This document shows positions 8,296-15,009 of a stretch of DNA of 30,099 nt, piece after piece. The notes under the pieces were generated by a model. The model worked only from the letters and a program-made list of their open reading frames with translations, was not told where the DNA came from and ran no database searches. Numbering within the stretch: position 1 is the stretch's first letter; each line of letters starts with the position of its first letter. A program made the translations under genes and the position numbers. This stretch comes from CAXMQS01 sp964195995 (GTDB taxonomy: Bacteria; Actinomycetota; Acidimicrobiia; Spongiisociales; JAOTWH01). The stretch spans positions 1-30,099 of the forward strand of contig CAXMQS010000039.1 in NCBI GenBank assembly GCA_964195995.1. Direction: 5' to 3'.

Positions 8296-9492
8296 TTAGG
8301 GCACTGGTGCTTCCAACGCCACACCCACCGTTCGAGGTGCTGGCGGCACCGGTTGGGGGCGCGAACGACGGAACCAGTGCAGTCCTCCCGCCGCCAATAC
8401 CAACACCGGGGCGATGTGCACGGCTGATCCCATCTCGGTTCGGTCGAGGAAGGGGGGCAGGATCCCCGAGAAGCCAAGGCCATCGGAGTCGCCGACGAGA
8501 TGCCAAGTCCCGAGGAGGGTCCAGAATCCGAGGAGGGCGCTGGGGTACGCGGCAACGGCCGCGACCGGTATGGCTAGGAACTGGTTCGCCATGGCCGGAG
8601 CGAATATCACCATCGTCCCCAACATCACGAGGAACGTCGCGACGTGATCTTGACCGCGAGCCCACCAGCCAACACCAAGGATCGCTGCGATGAACACGAC
8701 GAACCCCACATTGCCCAATGCGTCGGCGTCGAGCAGTCCGAGGGTCAAGGCATCGACGAGAGGTGCATTGCTGAATGATCGGTATTTGATCACGTTGTCA
8801 AGAATGCCCCACCACCCCTCGTAGATCCACGGAAGGAAGCTCACCGCGAAGAGGACCCACGGGGTTATGACCATTGCGAGGCCCCGGCGCCACGTTCGTT
8901 GCCGCAGCGCCATCCATAGTGGCAAGAAGAAGAGAACGTGTTTGAAGATGATCGATAACCCGAGCAGGGCGATTCCCGCGGCCTGTCGGCGGTCGATCGC
9001 ACCCTCCTTGGCGTTGCCGATGAGCAGGATCGCCGCGAATCCGATAGCGATGGCAATGTTGTCGAACTGGTTGTGGAAGCCGGTGATGAGAATGGACAGC
9101 GGTGACAACAGCATCAAGGAGGCTGCCACCGCCCCCAGGCGCCGGAGGAGCAGGTAGGCGATCAAGAGGTCGGCAGCGATCAGGACGAGTACGAGCTGGA
9201 CACGAAAGAGACCGGCATCGCCGACAACTGCTTGCGACAACCTCCAGAACTGCCCGAGGAGGAGAAACCACGCCGGCCCGTAGTTGTAGCGACCGGTCCA
9301 GGCGTAGACGTTCTCGCCCTCCGCCTGGAGTTCGCCGACGATCTCGTAGGAGTCGTAGTCAAAGTTGTTTCCGAACAGCATCGCCCCGAGGCGGAGGCCG
9401 ACGCCAACAATGGCGACTGCCAAGATGAGCACGCGGTGGCGACGGGACATCGACAACAGACCGCTCCGACTGAATAGCGGCGAGTTGATCAT
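8296..9492 (-). CDS. Polytopic membrane glycosyltransferase (GT-C type, GT87/mannosyltransferase-like)
   Basis: Integral membrane protein of 398 aa with about nine to ten hydrophobic segments, starting with a first helix at roughly residues 18-35 (VLILAVAIVGVGLRLGAMLF). A periplasmic-type loop follows with FDYDSYEIVGE and YNYGPAWFLLL; the acidic DYDS segment resembles the conserved Asp pair of GT-C polyprenyl-phosphate-sugar transferases. Such enzymes add a sugar from a lipid carrier to a growing envelope glycan. I start it at the ATG at 9492, which overlaps the upstream GT2 stop as ATGA; the longer in-frame extension reads through GT2 coding sequence and is not real. It is the last gene of the glf-GT2-GT-C operon. 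The GT2 gene may make the lipid-linked donor used here, which is inference from context. Confidence 0.72.
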   Translation of the reverse strand: MINSPLFSRSGLLSMSRRHRVLILAVAIVGVGLRLGAMLFGNNFDYDSYEIVGELQAEGENVYAWTGRYNYGPAWFLLLGQFWRLSQAVVGDAGLFRVQLVLVLIAADLLIAYLLLRRLGAVAASLMLLSPLSILITGFHNQFDNIAIAIGFAAILLIGNAKEGAIDRRQAAGIALLGLSIIFKHVLFFLPLWMALRQRTWRRGLAMVITPWVLFAVSFLPWIYEGWWGILDNVIKYRSFSNAPLVDALTLGLLDADALGNVGFVVFIAAILGVGWWARGQDHVATFLVMLGTMVIFAPAMANQFLAIPVAAVAAYPSALLGFWTLLGTWHLVGDSDGLGFSGILPPFLDRTEMGSAVHIAPVLVLAAGGLHWFRRSRPQPVPPAPRTVGVALEAPVP

Positions 9493-10244
9493 CTCCGCAG
9501 CGAGCGCAGCACCGAGGTGCTTTCGACAAAGGCGCCCCACAGGAAGCCGACCAAGCGTCGCGACGGCAGTAACGCCCGCAGCCGCCCTTCGCCCCACATC
9601 GTCCCAGTGGACTCCTCACCTCGTCGCAGTCGGCTGTGGACGGGCACCTCGACGAGTTCGAGACCCTTGGTGTGACCGGCCACCGACAAATAGACCGAAG
9701 GAACCATTGGCCGGCGAGGAAGCACCGATAGCAGCTCCTGTAGCGCCTCGCGGCTATATGCGCGGAGGGGCGTATTGGCGTCACGAGTTCTGACGCCGGA
9801 CAGTGTCCGCACGTAGACCCGGAGGAGGGAGCTCAGCATCTTGCGGAACCAGGGGTCGGCCCGTGCGATCCGGATGCCGAGGGCTCCGTCGCCGCCGGCC
9901 GCATCGGCTACCCGCACCACGTCCGCACCCTCGTACTGGCCATCCCCATCGACGTGGACGATCCAGGGAGCGCCGGTGGCGAGACCGGCTTCCCAGGCCG
10001 CTACAGATGTGGGGCCGTGGCCCAGGTTCGCCACGTTGCGGTCGATGACGAGGTCGATGCCGAAATGACCGGCGACGACGGCGGCAACTTCGGCCGTCCC
10101 GTCGGTAGAGCGATCGTCAACGATGCAGAAGACGACGCCGACCCCCTGGTCGAGGAACGACTTCTGAAGGTCGACTAGGAAGTCTTCAATGCCGTCGGCT
10201 TCGTTGAATGCGGGCATCACGACGGCGACGTCTGGCGTCCTCAC
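9489..10244 (-). CDS. GT2 family glycosyltransferase, dolichyl/polyprenyl-phosphate sugar synthase-like
   Basis: Cytoplasmic GT-A glycosyltransferase of 251 aa. The nucleotide-sugar fold starts at once with AVVMPAFNEADGIEDFL, followed by CIVDDRSTDGTAEV (metal/nucleotide Asp), NVANLGHGPTSVAAW and IVHVDGDGQYEGADV, which holds the DxD-type motif. These are the usual blocks of polyprenyl-phosphate-mannose/glucose synthases. No C-terminal membrane pair is evident. The GTG at 10244 overlaps the glf stop codon as GTGA, which fixes this start; the longer open frame upstream lies inside glf. A product such as polyprenyl-phosphate-hexose that feeds the membrane transferase encoded next is plausible; the sugar is unknown. 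Confidence 0.85.
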   Translation of the reverse strand: MRTPDVAVVMPAFNEADGIEDFLVDLQKSFLDQGVGVVFCIVDDRSTDGTAEVAAVVAGHFGIDLVIDRNVANLGHGPTSVAAWEAGLATGAPWIVHVDGDGQYEGADVVRVADAAGGDGALGIRIARADPWFRKMLSSLLRVYVRTLSGVRTRDANTPLRAYSREALQELLSVLPRRPMVPSVYLSVAGHTKGLELVEVPVHSRLRRGEESTGTMWGEGRLRALLPSRRLVGFLWGAFVESTSVLRSLRR

Positions 10245-11359
10245 GGGCCGACCGCCAGGATGTCCCTTGCCGCCCCCATGCCCTGGAGAATCGCCTGGTC
10301 CTGGTTGATGTAGGTGTAGTTCGCCAGGCGGCCGCAAAAGAGAACTGGGCGGTGGCACATCGAGCCAACTTCTGCCTTCAGGAGCTCATTGACGCCTTCG
10401 TAGCGCCCATCGACGGTCGGTACGGGGTAGTGCCTCGCCGGAGCCCCCGGGTACTCCTGGCTGACGACGGTGCCCGCGACCTGCTGACCGGTGGCGTGCT
10501 TGGTCTCCACAGTGCGGGTGTAGGGGACACGCCGCGACGGACGGTTGACCACGTAGGAAGGCGTTGCCGTCGAAGCCTCCTCAGCTTCCGTGTAGACGGA
10601 CCGCATCTCGATTCCGCGCCACTCCAACTCACCGGGGCGCCCCAGGAAGACGTCAAGCGGTGCGGTTACGACGATGAAGTCAAATTCGGTACCCAAGTGC
10701 TCCATCTCCGATGACTTCATCTCGGTGTCGAGGTTCAGCGGGATACCGGCGGCAGCATTTTCGAGCGCTTCGTTGGCACCGCGGGGTCCGAAGAACTCCC
10801 AGCGGTCGCGAAAGAGTCGGCGATACCCGTCGTCGCGAAGCTCGATTCGCTTCGGAGCGAGTCGAGCAGAGAGTTGCGACGGTTCACAGTCCCACTGCTT
10901 GATGGTGTAGTCCCTGATGAACAACCGATAGAGCGTTGGTCCCATCATCGAGATGACATGGCTCTCCAGGTCTTCACCCTGGGGCTGTGGGGGCAATTCG
11001 GATAGCTCTCGCTCCACTGCCGGCCAGATGCTGAGCCGGCGGATCTCTCCTAGCTGGGGAGGCCACGAGAGCAGGTGCCCCTCCTCGTCATCGGGGTGGA
11101 GGAACACCTCGCTGACGACACTGTGCTCATAGCTGCGGCTGAGACCGAACCGCTGCACAAAGCGTGCCACGTCTGCGTTGGAGGTGTGAAAGATGTGGGC
11201 GCCGTTTGGTTCGTAGACGACCCCCTCCATCATCTCGGTGCGCGAGTGCCCGCCGACGCGATCGCTCTTCTCGAATATCTCGACCTCGACTCCGGCGTCG
11301 AAGAGGCTGCGTGCGGTGGCCACGCCTGCCCATCCGGCACCGATCACGGCGACCTTCAT
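10241..11359 (-). CDS. glf: UDP-galactopyranose mutase
   Basis: FAD enzyme that interconverts UDP-galactopyranose and UDP-galactofuranose, the donor for galactofuranose-containing envelope glycans. The 372-aa length is typical. It begins with the FAD motif VAVIGAGWAGVATARSL and an EIFEKSDRVGGHS segment. Then come GAHIFHTSN, the active-site region YTIKQWDCEPSQLS, a FRDRWEFFGPRG stretch, and the C-terminal GRLANYTYINQDQAI flavin-contacting segment with its family Tyr/Asn residues. It is first of three tightly overlapping minus-strand genes. The leader of about 100 bp carries an 8-bp-stem hairpin at 11418-11441 (GGCTTGCC/GGCAAGCC) and a palindrome that overlaps the candidate promoter. Confidence 0.93.
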   Translation of the reverse strand: MKVAVIGAGWAGVATARSLFDAGVEVEIFEKSDRVGGHSRTEMMEGVVYEPNGAHIFHTSNADVARFVQRFGLSRSYEHSVVSEVFLHPDDEEGHLLSWPPQLGEIRRLSIWPAVERELSELPPQPQGEDLESHVISMMGPTLYRLFIRDYTIKQWDCEPSQLSARLAPKRIELRDDGYRRLFRDRWEFFGPRGANEALENAAAGIPLNLDTEMKSSEMEHLGTEFDFIVVTAPLDVFLGRPGELEWRGIEMRSVYTEAEEASTATPSYVVNRPSRRVPYTRTVETKHATGQQVAGTVVSQEYPGAPARHYPVPTVDGRYEGVNELLKAEVGSMCHRPVLFCGRLANYTYINQDQAILQGMGAARDILAVGP

Positions 11360-11450
11360 TTGGCGGCTCTTTTCCTGGCGGCGGCGCCTCGCGTGGCGGC
11401 CAAGGGCTGCTCGCGGAGGCTTGCCACTGCTTCGGCAAGCCCGGGAGGCC

Positions 11451-11479
11451 GCTAAAGGATTGAGTGACTAGTCACTCAA
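11451..11479 (-). promoter_or_regulatory. Candidate glf promoter overlapped by a 20-bp perfect palindromic operator
   Basis: Bases 11460-11479 read TTGAGTGACTAGTCACTCAA, a perfect inverted repeat with no loop, so it is a protein site rather than an RNA terminator; no T-run follows. On the minus strand TTGAGT (11479-11474) is separated by exactly 17 bp from TTTAGC (11456-11451), an acceptable -35/-10 pair about 90 bp before the glf ATG. The palindrome would cover the -35 and most of the spacer, the classic place for a dimeric repressor. The symmetry style resembles TetR-family operators. No such regulator gene is in the window. Confidence 0.5.
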
Positions 11480-11514
11480 ATGAGGGCCTATCAACCACGC
11501 TAAATGCTGGTTCT

Positions 11515-12021
11515 CTCTCCCCCTCCGCCCTTGCGGGGCACCTCCCCCGCGAGCGGGGAGGACGATTTATCTCTCCCCCCGTAGGCGGGAGTACCGCCGA
11601 AGGCCGGGAGGGGGGCTTCCTCGCGGGCGCGGTCCAGCTGAAAACAGGAAGCCCCCTCCGCCTCCGAGTCCTTGCGGCCTCTCCGGCACCTCCCCCAAGA
11701 GGGGAGGAAACAAGTTGCTCTCCACCAGTGGGGGAGGACGATTTATCTCTTCCCCCGTAGGGGGGAGTACCGCCGAAGGTGGGGAGGGGGGCTTCCTCGC
11801 CGGGCGCCTACGCGGTCTTGCTCGTCTCCCCACTCAGCTCCTATCTCTCCCCCCGTAGGGGGGAGTACCGCCGAAGGCCGGGAGGGGGGCTTCCTCGCCG
11901 GGCGCCTACGCGGTCTTGCTCGTCTCCCCGCTCAGCTCCACCTCTCTCCCGTAGGGGGGTACCGCCGAAGGCGAGGAGGGGGCTTCCTCGCGGGCGTCTA
12001 CTCGGTCTTGCTTGGCTCCAT
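11515..12021. repeat. Mosaic array of GC-rich hairpin repeats (copies R2-R5)
   Basis: This gene-free stretch is built from related units. R2 spans 11568-11630, R3 11744-11840, R4 11843-11939 and R5 11942-12021. Each has the CCCCCCGTAGGGGGG-type hairpin, then GTACCGCCGAAGG, then GGAGGGGGGCTTCCTCGC. R3, R4 and R5 are in tandem with a period of about 96-98 bp. A second hairpin class (CCTCCCC...GGGGAGG) lies at 11541-11561 and 11689-11707. The phrase GGAGGACGATTTATCTCT occurs before both R2 and R3. AGGAAGCCCCCTCC at 11646-11659 is an inverted copy of the R2 tail. R5 runs into the 3' end of the SnoaL-like gene. The units resemble REP-type or terminator-like extragenic elements; no transposase or transposon ends are visible. 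Confidence 0.85.
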
Positions 12022-12366
12022 GAACCATTCGACGAACTCGGATGCCTGGCTATCACGGAAGGTGATCTGGAAGCTGTTGAAGTAGTCCTTCGATCCCTCG
12101 TAATGAGTCTCGCCGATGGCGATTGCCCGGTCGTCCTCGACAACCCACGGGTGGTACTCAGCGGTCCATGGGTTGGCGTTCAGCCCCTCGTCCTTGTACT
12201 TGACCCACCCCGCGACGATCTTGTCTCGGCCGACTACGGCTTCCTCACCGGGGTGGTACTTGTAGGAGGCGTCTTCTGTGAAGAGCGCTCCGATCTTGTC
12301 GGTGTCGTAGCTACGCCAGGCCTCGATGTAGCTGTCGAGCCACGCTTGGACTTCATCGTGAGTCAT
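11998..12366 (-). CDS. SnoaL-like / NTF2-like small alpha-beta barrel protein
   Basis: Cytoplasmic protein of 122 aa with the NTF2/SnoaL cone-barrel pattern: an N-terminal helix (VQAWLDSYIEAWRSYDTDKIGALFTEDASY), then a YHPGEEAVVGRDKIVAGW segment, and beta strands ending in FQITFRDSQASEFVEWFM. Members include polyketide cyclases, limonene-epoxide hydrolase-like enzymes and many binding proteins, so no reaction can be named. The ATG at 12366 follows a good minus-strand GGAGGGT ribosome binding site. The gene is divergent from the YciI-like gene with 104 bp between. Its last codons (EPSKTE and stop) lie within the edge of repeat R5, and copies R3 and R4 carry a decayed version of the same gene end. 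Confidence 0.78.
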   Translation of the reverse strand: MTHDEVQAWLDSYIEAWRSYDTDKIGALFTEDASYKYHPGEEAVVGRDKIVAGWVKYKDEGLNANPWTAEYHPWVVEDDRAIAIGETHYEGSKDYFNSFQITFRDSQASEFVEWFMEPSKTE

Positions 12367-12470
12367 CAGACCCTCCTGGATTGCAGTGATGAGAGCTTAC
12401 GCATGGGGAATGCACAGTTTTGGGCTTCGCTTAGAATCCTCGGACCAGTCAGACCACAAGGAGTTCTTGC

Positions 12471-12806
12471 ATGCCGAAGTACATGATGATCTACAAGGGC
12501 GAAGCCACCGACATGTCGGAGATGACGCCAGAGCAGGGCGCCGAGGTCATGGCGAAATGGGGCGCCTGGATGGAGAAGGTCGGGCCCGCGCTCACCGACA
12601 TCGGCACGCCGTTCGGACCTGGAAGCTCGAAGGTGGATGACGGCTCAGCAGGAGCGGCGACGTCTCTCACCGGCTACTCGATCGTCGAAGCCGCCGACAT
12701 GAGTGGCGCCGAAGCTCTCACCGAGGGCCATCCCTACCTCGCTGAGGGCAAGGGCAACTACGCCATCGACGTCTTCGAGCTGATGCCCGTACCCTTCGAG
12801 GCCTAG
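12471..12806 (+). CDS. YciI/DGPF-domain protein
   Basis: Small cytoplasmic protein (111 aa) with the ferredoxin-like YCII fold. The opening KYMMIYKGE strand, the long helix EQGAEVMAKWGAWMEKVG, GTPFGPGSSKV, a GYSIVEAADMSGAEALTEGHPYL segment and the closing AIDVFELMPVPF strand are the usual order. Paralogues are often fused to or neighbours of sigma factors, but here the neighbours are a SnoaL-like gene (divergent) and fhs (convergent). No enzymatic role is established for this type. The ATG is preceded by AAGGAG with 8-9 bp spacing, so the start is secure. Confidence 0.83.
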   Translation: MPKYMMIYKGEATDMSEMTPEQGAEVMAKWGAWMEKVGPALTDIGTPFGPGSSKVDDGSAGAATSLTGYSIVEAADMSGAEALTEGHPYLAEGKGNYAIDVFELMPVPFEA

Positions 12807-12818
12807 CACAGGCCACCG

Positions 12819-12834
12819 ACCGAAATCTTTCGGT
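12819..12834. terminator. Possible bidirectional terminator hairpin
   Basis: ACCGAAATCTTTCGGT forms a perfect 7-bp arm pair around TC in the 34-bp gap between the convergent YciI-like and fhs genes. There is no following T-run on the plus strand. A stem between convergent stops is a likely shared transcription end; the evidence is position and symmetry only. Confidence 0.45.
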
Positions 12835-12840
12835 TCTGGG

Positions 12841-14538
12841 TCAGCTGAGCCCGACGATTTCGCCGTTCTCGTCTATGTCGATGCGCTCGGCAGCCGGGGA
12901 GGTCCCTAGACCCGGCATGGTTCGCATGTCGCCACAGATGGGATAGACGAACCCGGCTCCGATGGACCCCCGGACTTCACGAACGGGCAGCGTCCAGCCG
13001 GTCGGTGCTCCTTTGAGCTTGGAGTCGTGACTAAGCGACAGGTGGGTCTTGGCAACGCAGACCGGTAGGTTTCCGAATCCGTTCTTCTCCAGGAAGGCGA
13101 TATGGCGAGCCGAGGTATGGTCGTAGCTGACCCCGTCGGCACCGTAGATCTTGGTTGCGATGGCCTCGATCTTCTCCTTGAGCGAGGCTTCGTCCGGATA
13201 CAGCACCTGGAATTTGCTTGGCTTCTGGGCGGCTTCCGCGACCGTCTCGGCCAGTTCGGTTGCTCCAGCTCCCCCGTCCGAGAAGTGGCTCGATACCGCG
13301 GCCATCGCACCGGCCTCTTCCGCGATCTCGCGGATCATCGCGTGCTCGGAGGGATGGTCGGTGGGGAAGGCGTTGATGGCCACGACCGGGTCGACTCCGT
13401 GGATGCGGATATTCTCGATCTGCTTGCGCAGGTTGGCAGCTCCCGCGGCCACATCTTCGGGGTTCTCGGCTAGCAGGTCCTCGGGGAGCGGCCTGCCGGG
13501 CACGATGCGGTGTCGTCCCGAATGTGCCTTCAGGGCCCGAACGGTCGCGACCACCACGGCTGCGTCTGGCTCGAGTCCCGACGTTCGGCACTTGATGTTG
13601 AAGAAGCGCTCGGCCCCCATGTCGGCGCCAAATCCTGCTTCGGTGATCAGGTAATCGCCGCCGTGGATGCCTATGAGATCGGCCACCACCGACGAGTTGC
13701 CGTGGGCGATGTTGCCGAAGGGCCCGGCGTGGATGATCGTCGGCGTGTTCTCGAGGGTCTGCATGAGGTTGGGCTGCAGGGCGTCCTTCATGAGGACCGT
13801 CATGGCGCCTGCGGTCTTCAGGTCCTCGGCGGTGACGGGCTCGCCCTTGCTGTTCTGGCCGACAACGATACGACCCATCCGCTGGCGCATGTCCTGGAGC
13901 GATGTGGAGAGGGCAAGGATGGCCATGACCTCCGATGCTGCCGTGATATCGAACCCTGTCTGGCGGGGGACGCCGTCGAGGTGCGTTCCCATCCCAACGA
14001 CGATGTTGCGCAGGGCCCTGTCGTTCATGTCCATGACGCGCTGCCAACTGATGCGGTGCAGATCGAGGTCGGCGTCGCTGTGGCGGAAGATGTTGTTGTC
14101 GACCATGGCTGCGAGGAGGTTGTGGGCAGAGGTAACGGCGTGCATGTCGCCGGTGAGGTGCAGGTTGAGTGTCTCCATCGGGACCACCTGGCTGTAGCCG
14201 CCACCGGCGGCGCCTCCCTTGATGCCGAGCGTCGGCCCCATCGACGGCTGGCGGAGCGATAGCACGGCCTGCTTCTTGAGGTGCTTGAAGCCCTGCGCCA
14301 ACCCGACGGCCGTTGTCGTCTTTCCCTCGCCGAGGGGGGTCGGGGTTATGGCGGACACGAGGATGTACTTGGCCTTGGGCCGGCCGTCGAGCTCCTCGAT
14401 GGCGTCGAGGCTGATCTTGGCGACGTCGCTGCCGTATTGCTGGATGAGGTGTGGCCCCAGTCCCATGCTGGCGGCGATGTCGGCGATGGGTTCTAGGTCG
14501 GCTCCGCGTGCGATTTCGAGATCAGATGGAAAGCTCAT
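12841..14538 (-). CDS. fhs: Formate-tetrahydrofolate ligase
   Basis: ATP-dependent ligase that makes 10-formyltetrahydrofolate from formate and tetrahydrofolate; it feeds one-carbon units to purine synthesis and, in acetogens, to the Wood-Ljungdahl methyl branch. With the start at 14538 the protein is 565 aa, the normal size, and begins SFPSDLEIARGADLEPI as in the family. The P-loop is TPTPLGEGKTTT at about residues 65-76, followed by LSLRQPSMGPTLGIKGGAAGGGYSQV, a NLHLTGDMHAVTSAHNLL segment, and the C-terminal GDMRTMPGLGTSPAAERIDID. The longer in-frame extension upstream to 14778 has no family similarity and is excluded. No formate dehydrogenase or folate cyclohydrolase is adjacent, although fdhD lies elsewhere in the window. 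It appears to be a single-gene transcript. Confidence 0.95.
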   Translation of the reverse strand: MSFPSDLEIARGADLEPIADIAASMGLGPHLIQQYGSDVAKISLDAIEELDGRPKAKYILVSAITPTPLGEGKTTTAVGLAQGFKHLKKQAVLSLRQPSMGPTLGIKGGAAGGGYSQVVPMETLNLHLTGDMHAVTSAHNLLAAMVDNNIFRHSDADLDLHRISWQRVMDMNDRALRNIVVGMGTHLDGVPRQTGFDITAASEVMAILALSTSLQDMRQRMGRIVVGQNSKGEPVTAEDLKTAGAMTVLMKDALQPNLMQTLENTPTIIHAGPFGNIAHGNSSVVADLIGIHGGDYLITEAGFGADMGAERFFNIKCRTSGLEPDAAVVVATVRALKAHSGRHRIVPGRPLPEDLLAENPEDVAAGAANLRKQIENIRIHGVDPVVAINAFPTDHPSEHAMIREIAEEAGAMAAVSSHFSDGGAGATELAETVAEAAQKPSKFQVLYPDEASLKEKIEAIATKIYGADGVSYDHTSARHIAFLEKNGFGNLPVCVAKTHLSLSHDSKLKGAPTGWTLPVREVRGSIGAGFVYPICGDMRTMPGLGTSPAAERIDIDENGEIVGLS

Positions 14539-15009
14539 AACCCCATACCAACGCGGACCGACCGCCCTTTCAAACCGTGCCGCGCCCACGACTGGCAGCG
14601 GGGCCGACTCCGTAGCCGCCAGCAGACCCTCCCGCAGTCGGCGAAGCACAGAAGACCTCGAGATCCGGGGCGGTGAACCCCTGCCAGCCCCGATATCGAC
14701 GACCGCCGGAGTTGGGCAACCAGTGCCGCAGCTCGTCGATGACACGCCGCCATCGGTCCATGGCGGTGCTCTCGACACCGACCATGGTGGGATCGTCTGC
14801 CACAGAAGGCGTCGCCAGCGCCGATCTTCTGTCGACTACGGAAAGAAGTTGACAGTAGCCGTATAGCAGGCACTGGAAGGCTTCTTGCGATCTCTAGTCA
14901 TAATTGATGACATAGAGTGGTTTTTCTAGTAACGTAGCGTGGCGGCGGTCGGGCGACCGTCGGCAGGGGCCGGGCACGGTGGTGTCTGGCGAAAGTAGGA
15001 AGGCCAGAC
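14539..15009. other. 471-bp divergent intergenic region; possible decayed gene
   Basis: Between fhs and the histidine kinase there is no confidently recognised gene. A 77-codon minus-strand ORF at 14570-14803 (containing DRWRRVIDELRHWLP) has plausible amino-acid use. A different minus-strand frame nearby encodes VVDIGAGRGSPP, which looks like a methyltransferase SAM-binding motif. Two frames each carrying a sensible fragment would fit a frameshifted remnant, but the match is short and could be chance. The right-hand part, 14880-15009, is AT-richer and carries the candidate kinase promoter. Confidence 0.3.
14904..14932 (+). promoter_or_regulatory. Candidate promoter for the histidine kinase gene
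   Basis: TTGATG at 14904-14909 and TAGTAA at 14927-14932 are separated by 17 bp, inside a locally AT-rich patch that stands out from the GC-rich surroundings, 78 bp before the ATG. The -35 lies within TCATAATTGATGA, which resembles the palindrome TCATCAATATTGATGA at 17390-17405 upstream of the second regulator. A short TCTCTAGTC is also shared with the region before that regulator. Autoregulation by this two-component system is a possible reading. Confidence 0.4.

Noticed and set aside
11418..11441. Intrinsic terminator in the glf leader
   Set aside because: The 8-bp hairpin has no T-run on either strand and lies between promoter candidate and gene; at most a leader structure.
11515..12021. 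CRISPR array
   Set aside because: Units are long, self-complementary and divergent, with no constant short repeats separated by unique spacers and no cas genes.
11464..12486. Plus- and minus-strand ORFs through the repeat array, with SPPVGGSTAEG-type peptides
   Set aside because: These frames are translations of repeated hairpin DNA; the peptides recur only because the repeat recurs.
14539..14778. 80-codon N-terminal extension of formate-tetrahydrofolate ligase
   Set aside because: The family N-terminus starts at the ATG at 14538 and gives normal length; the extension is unrelated sequence.
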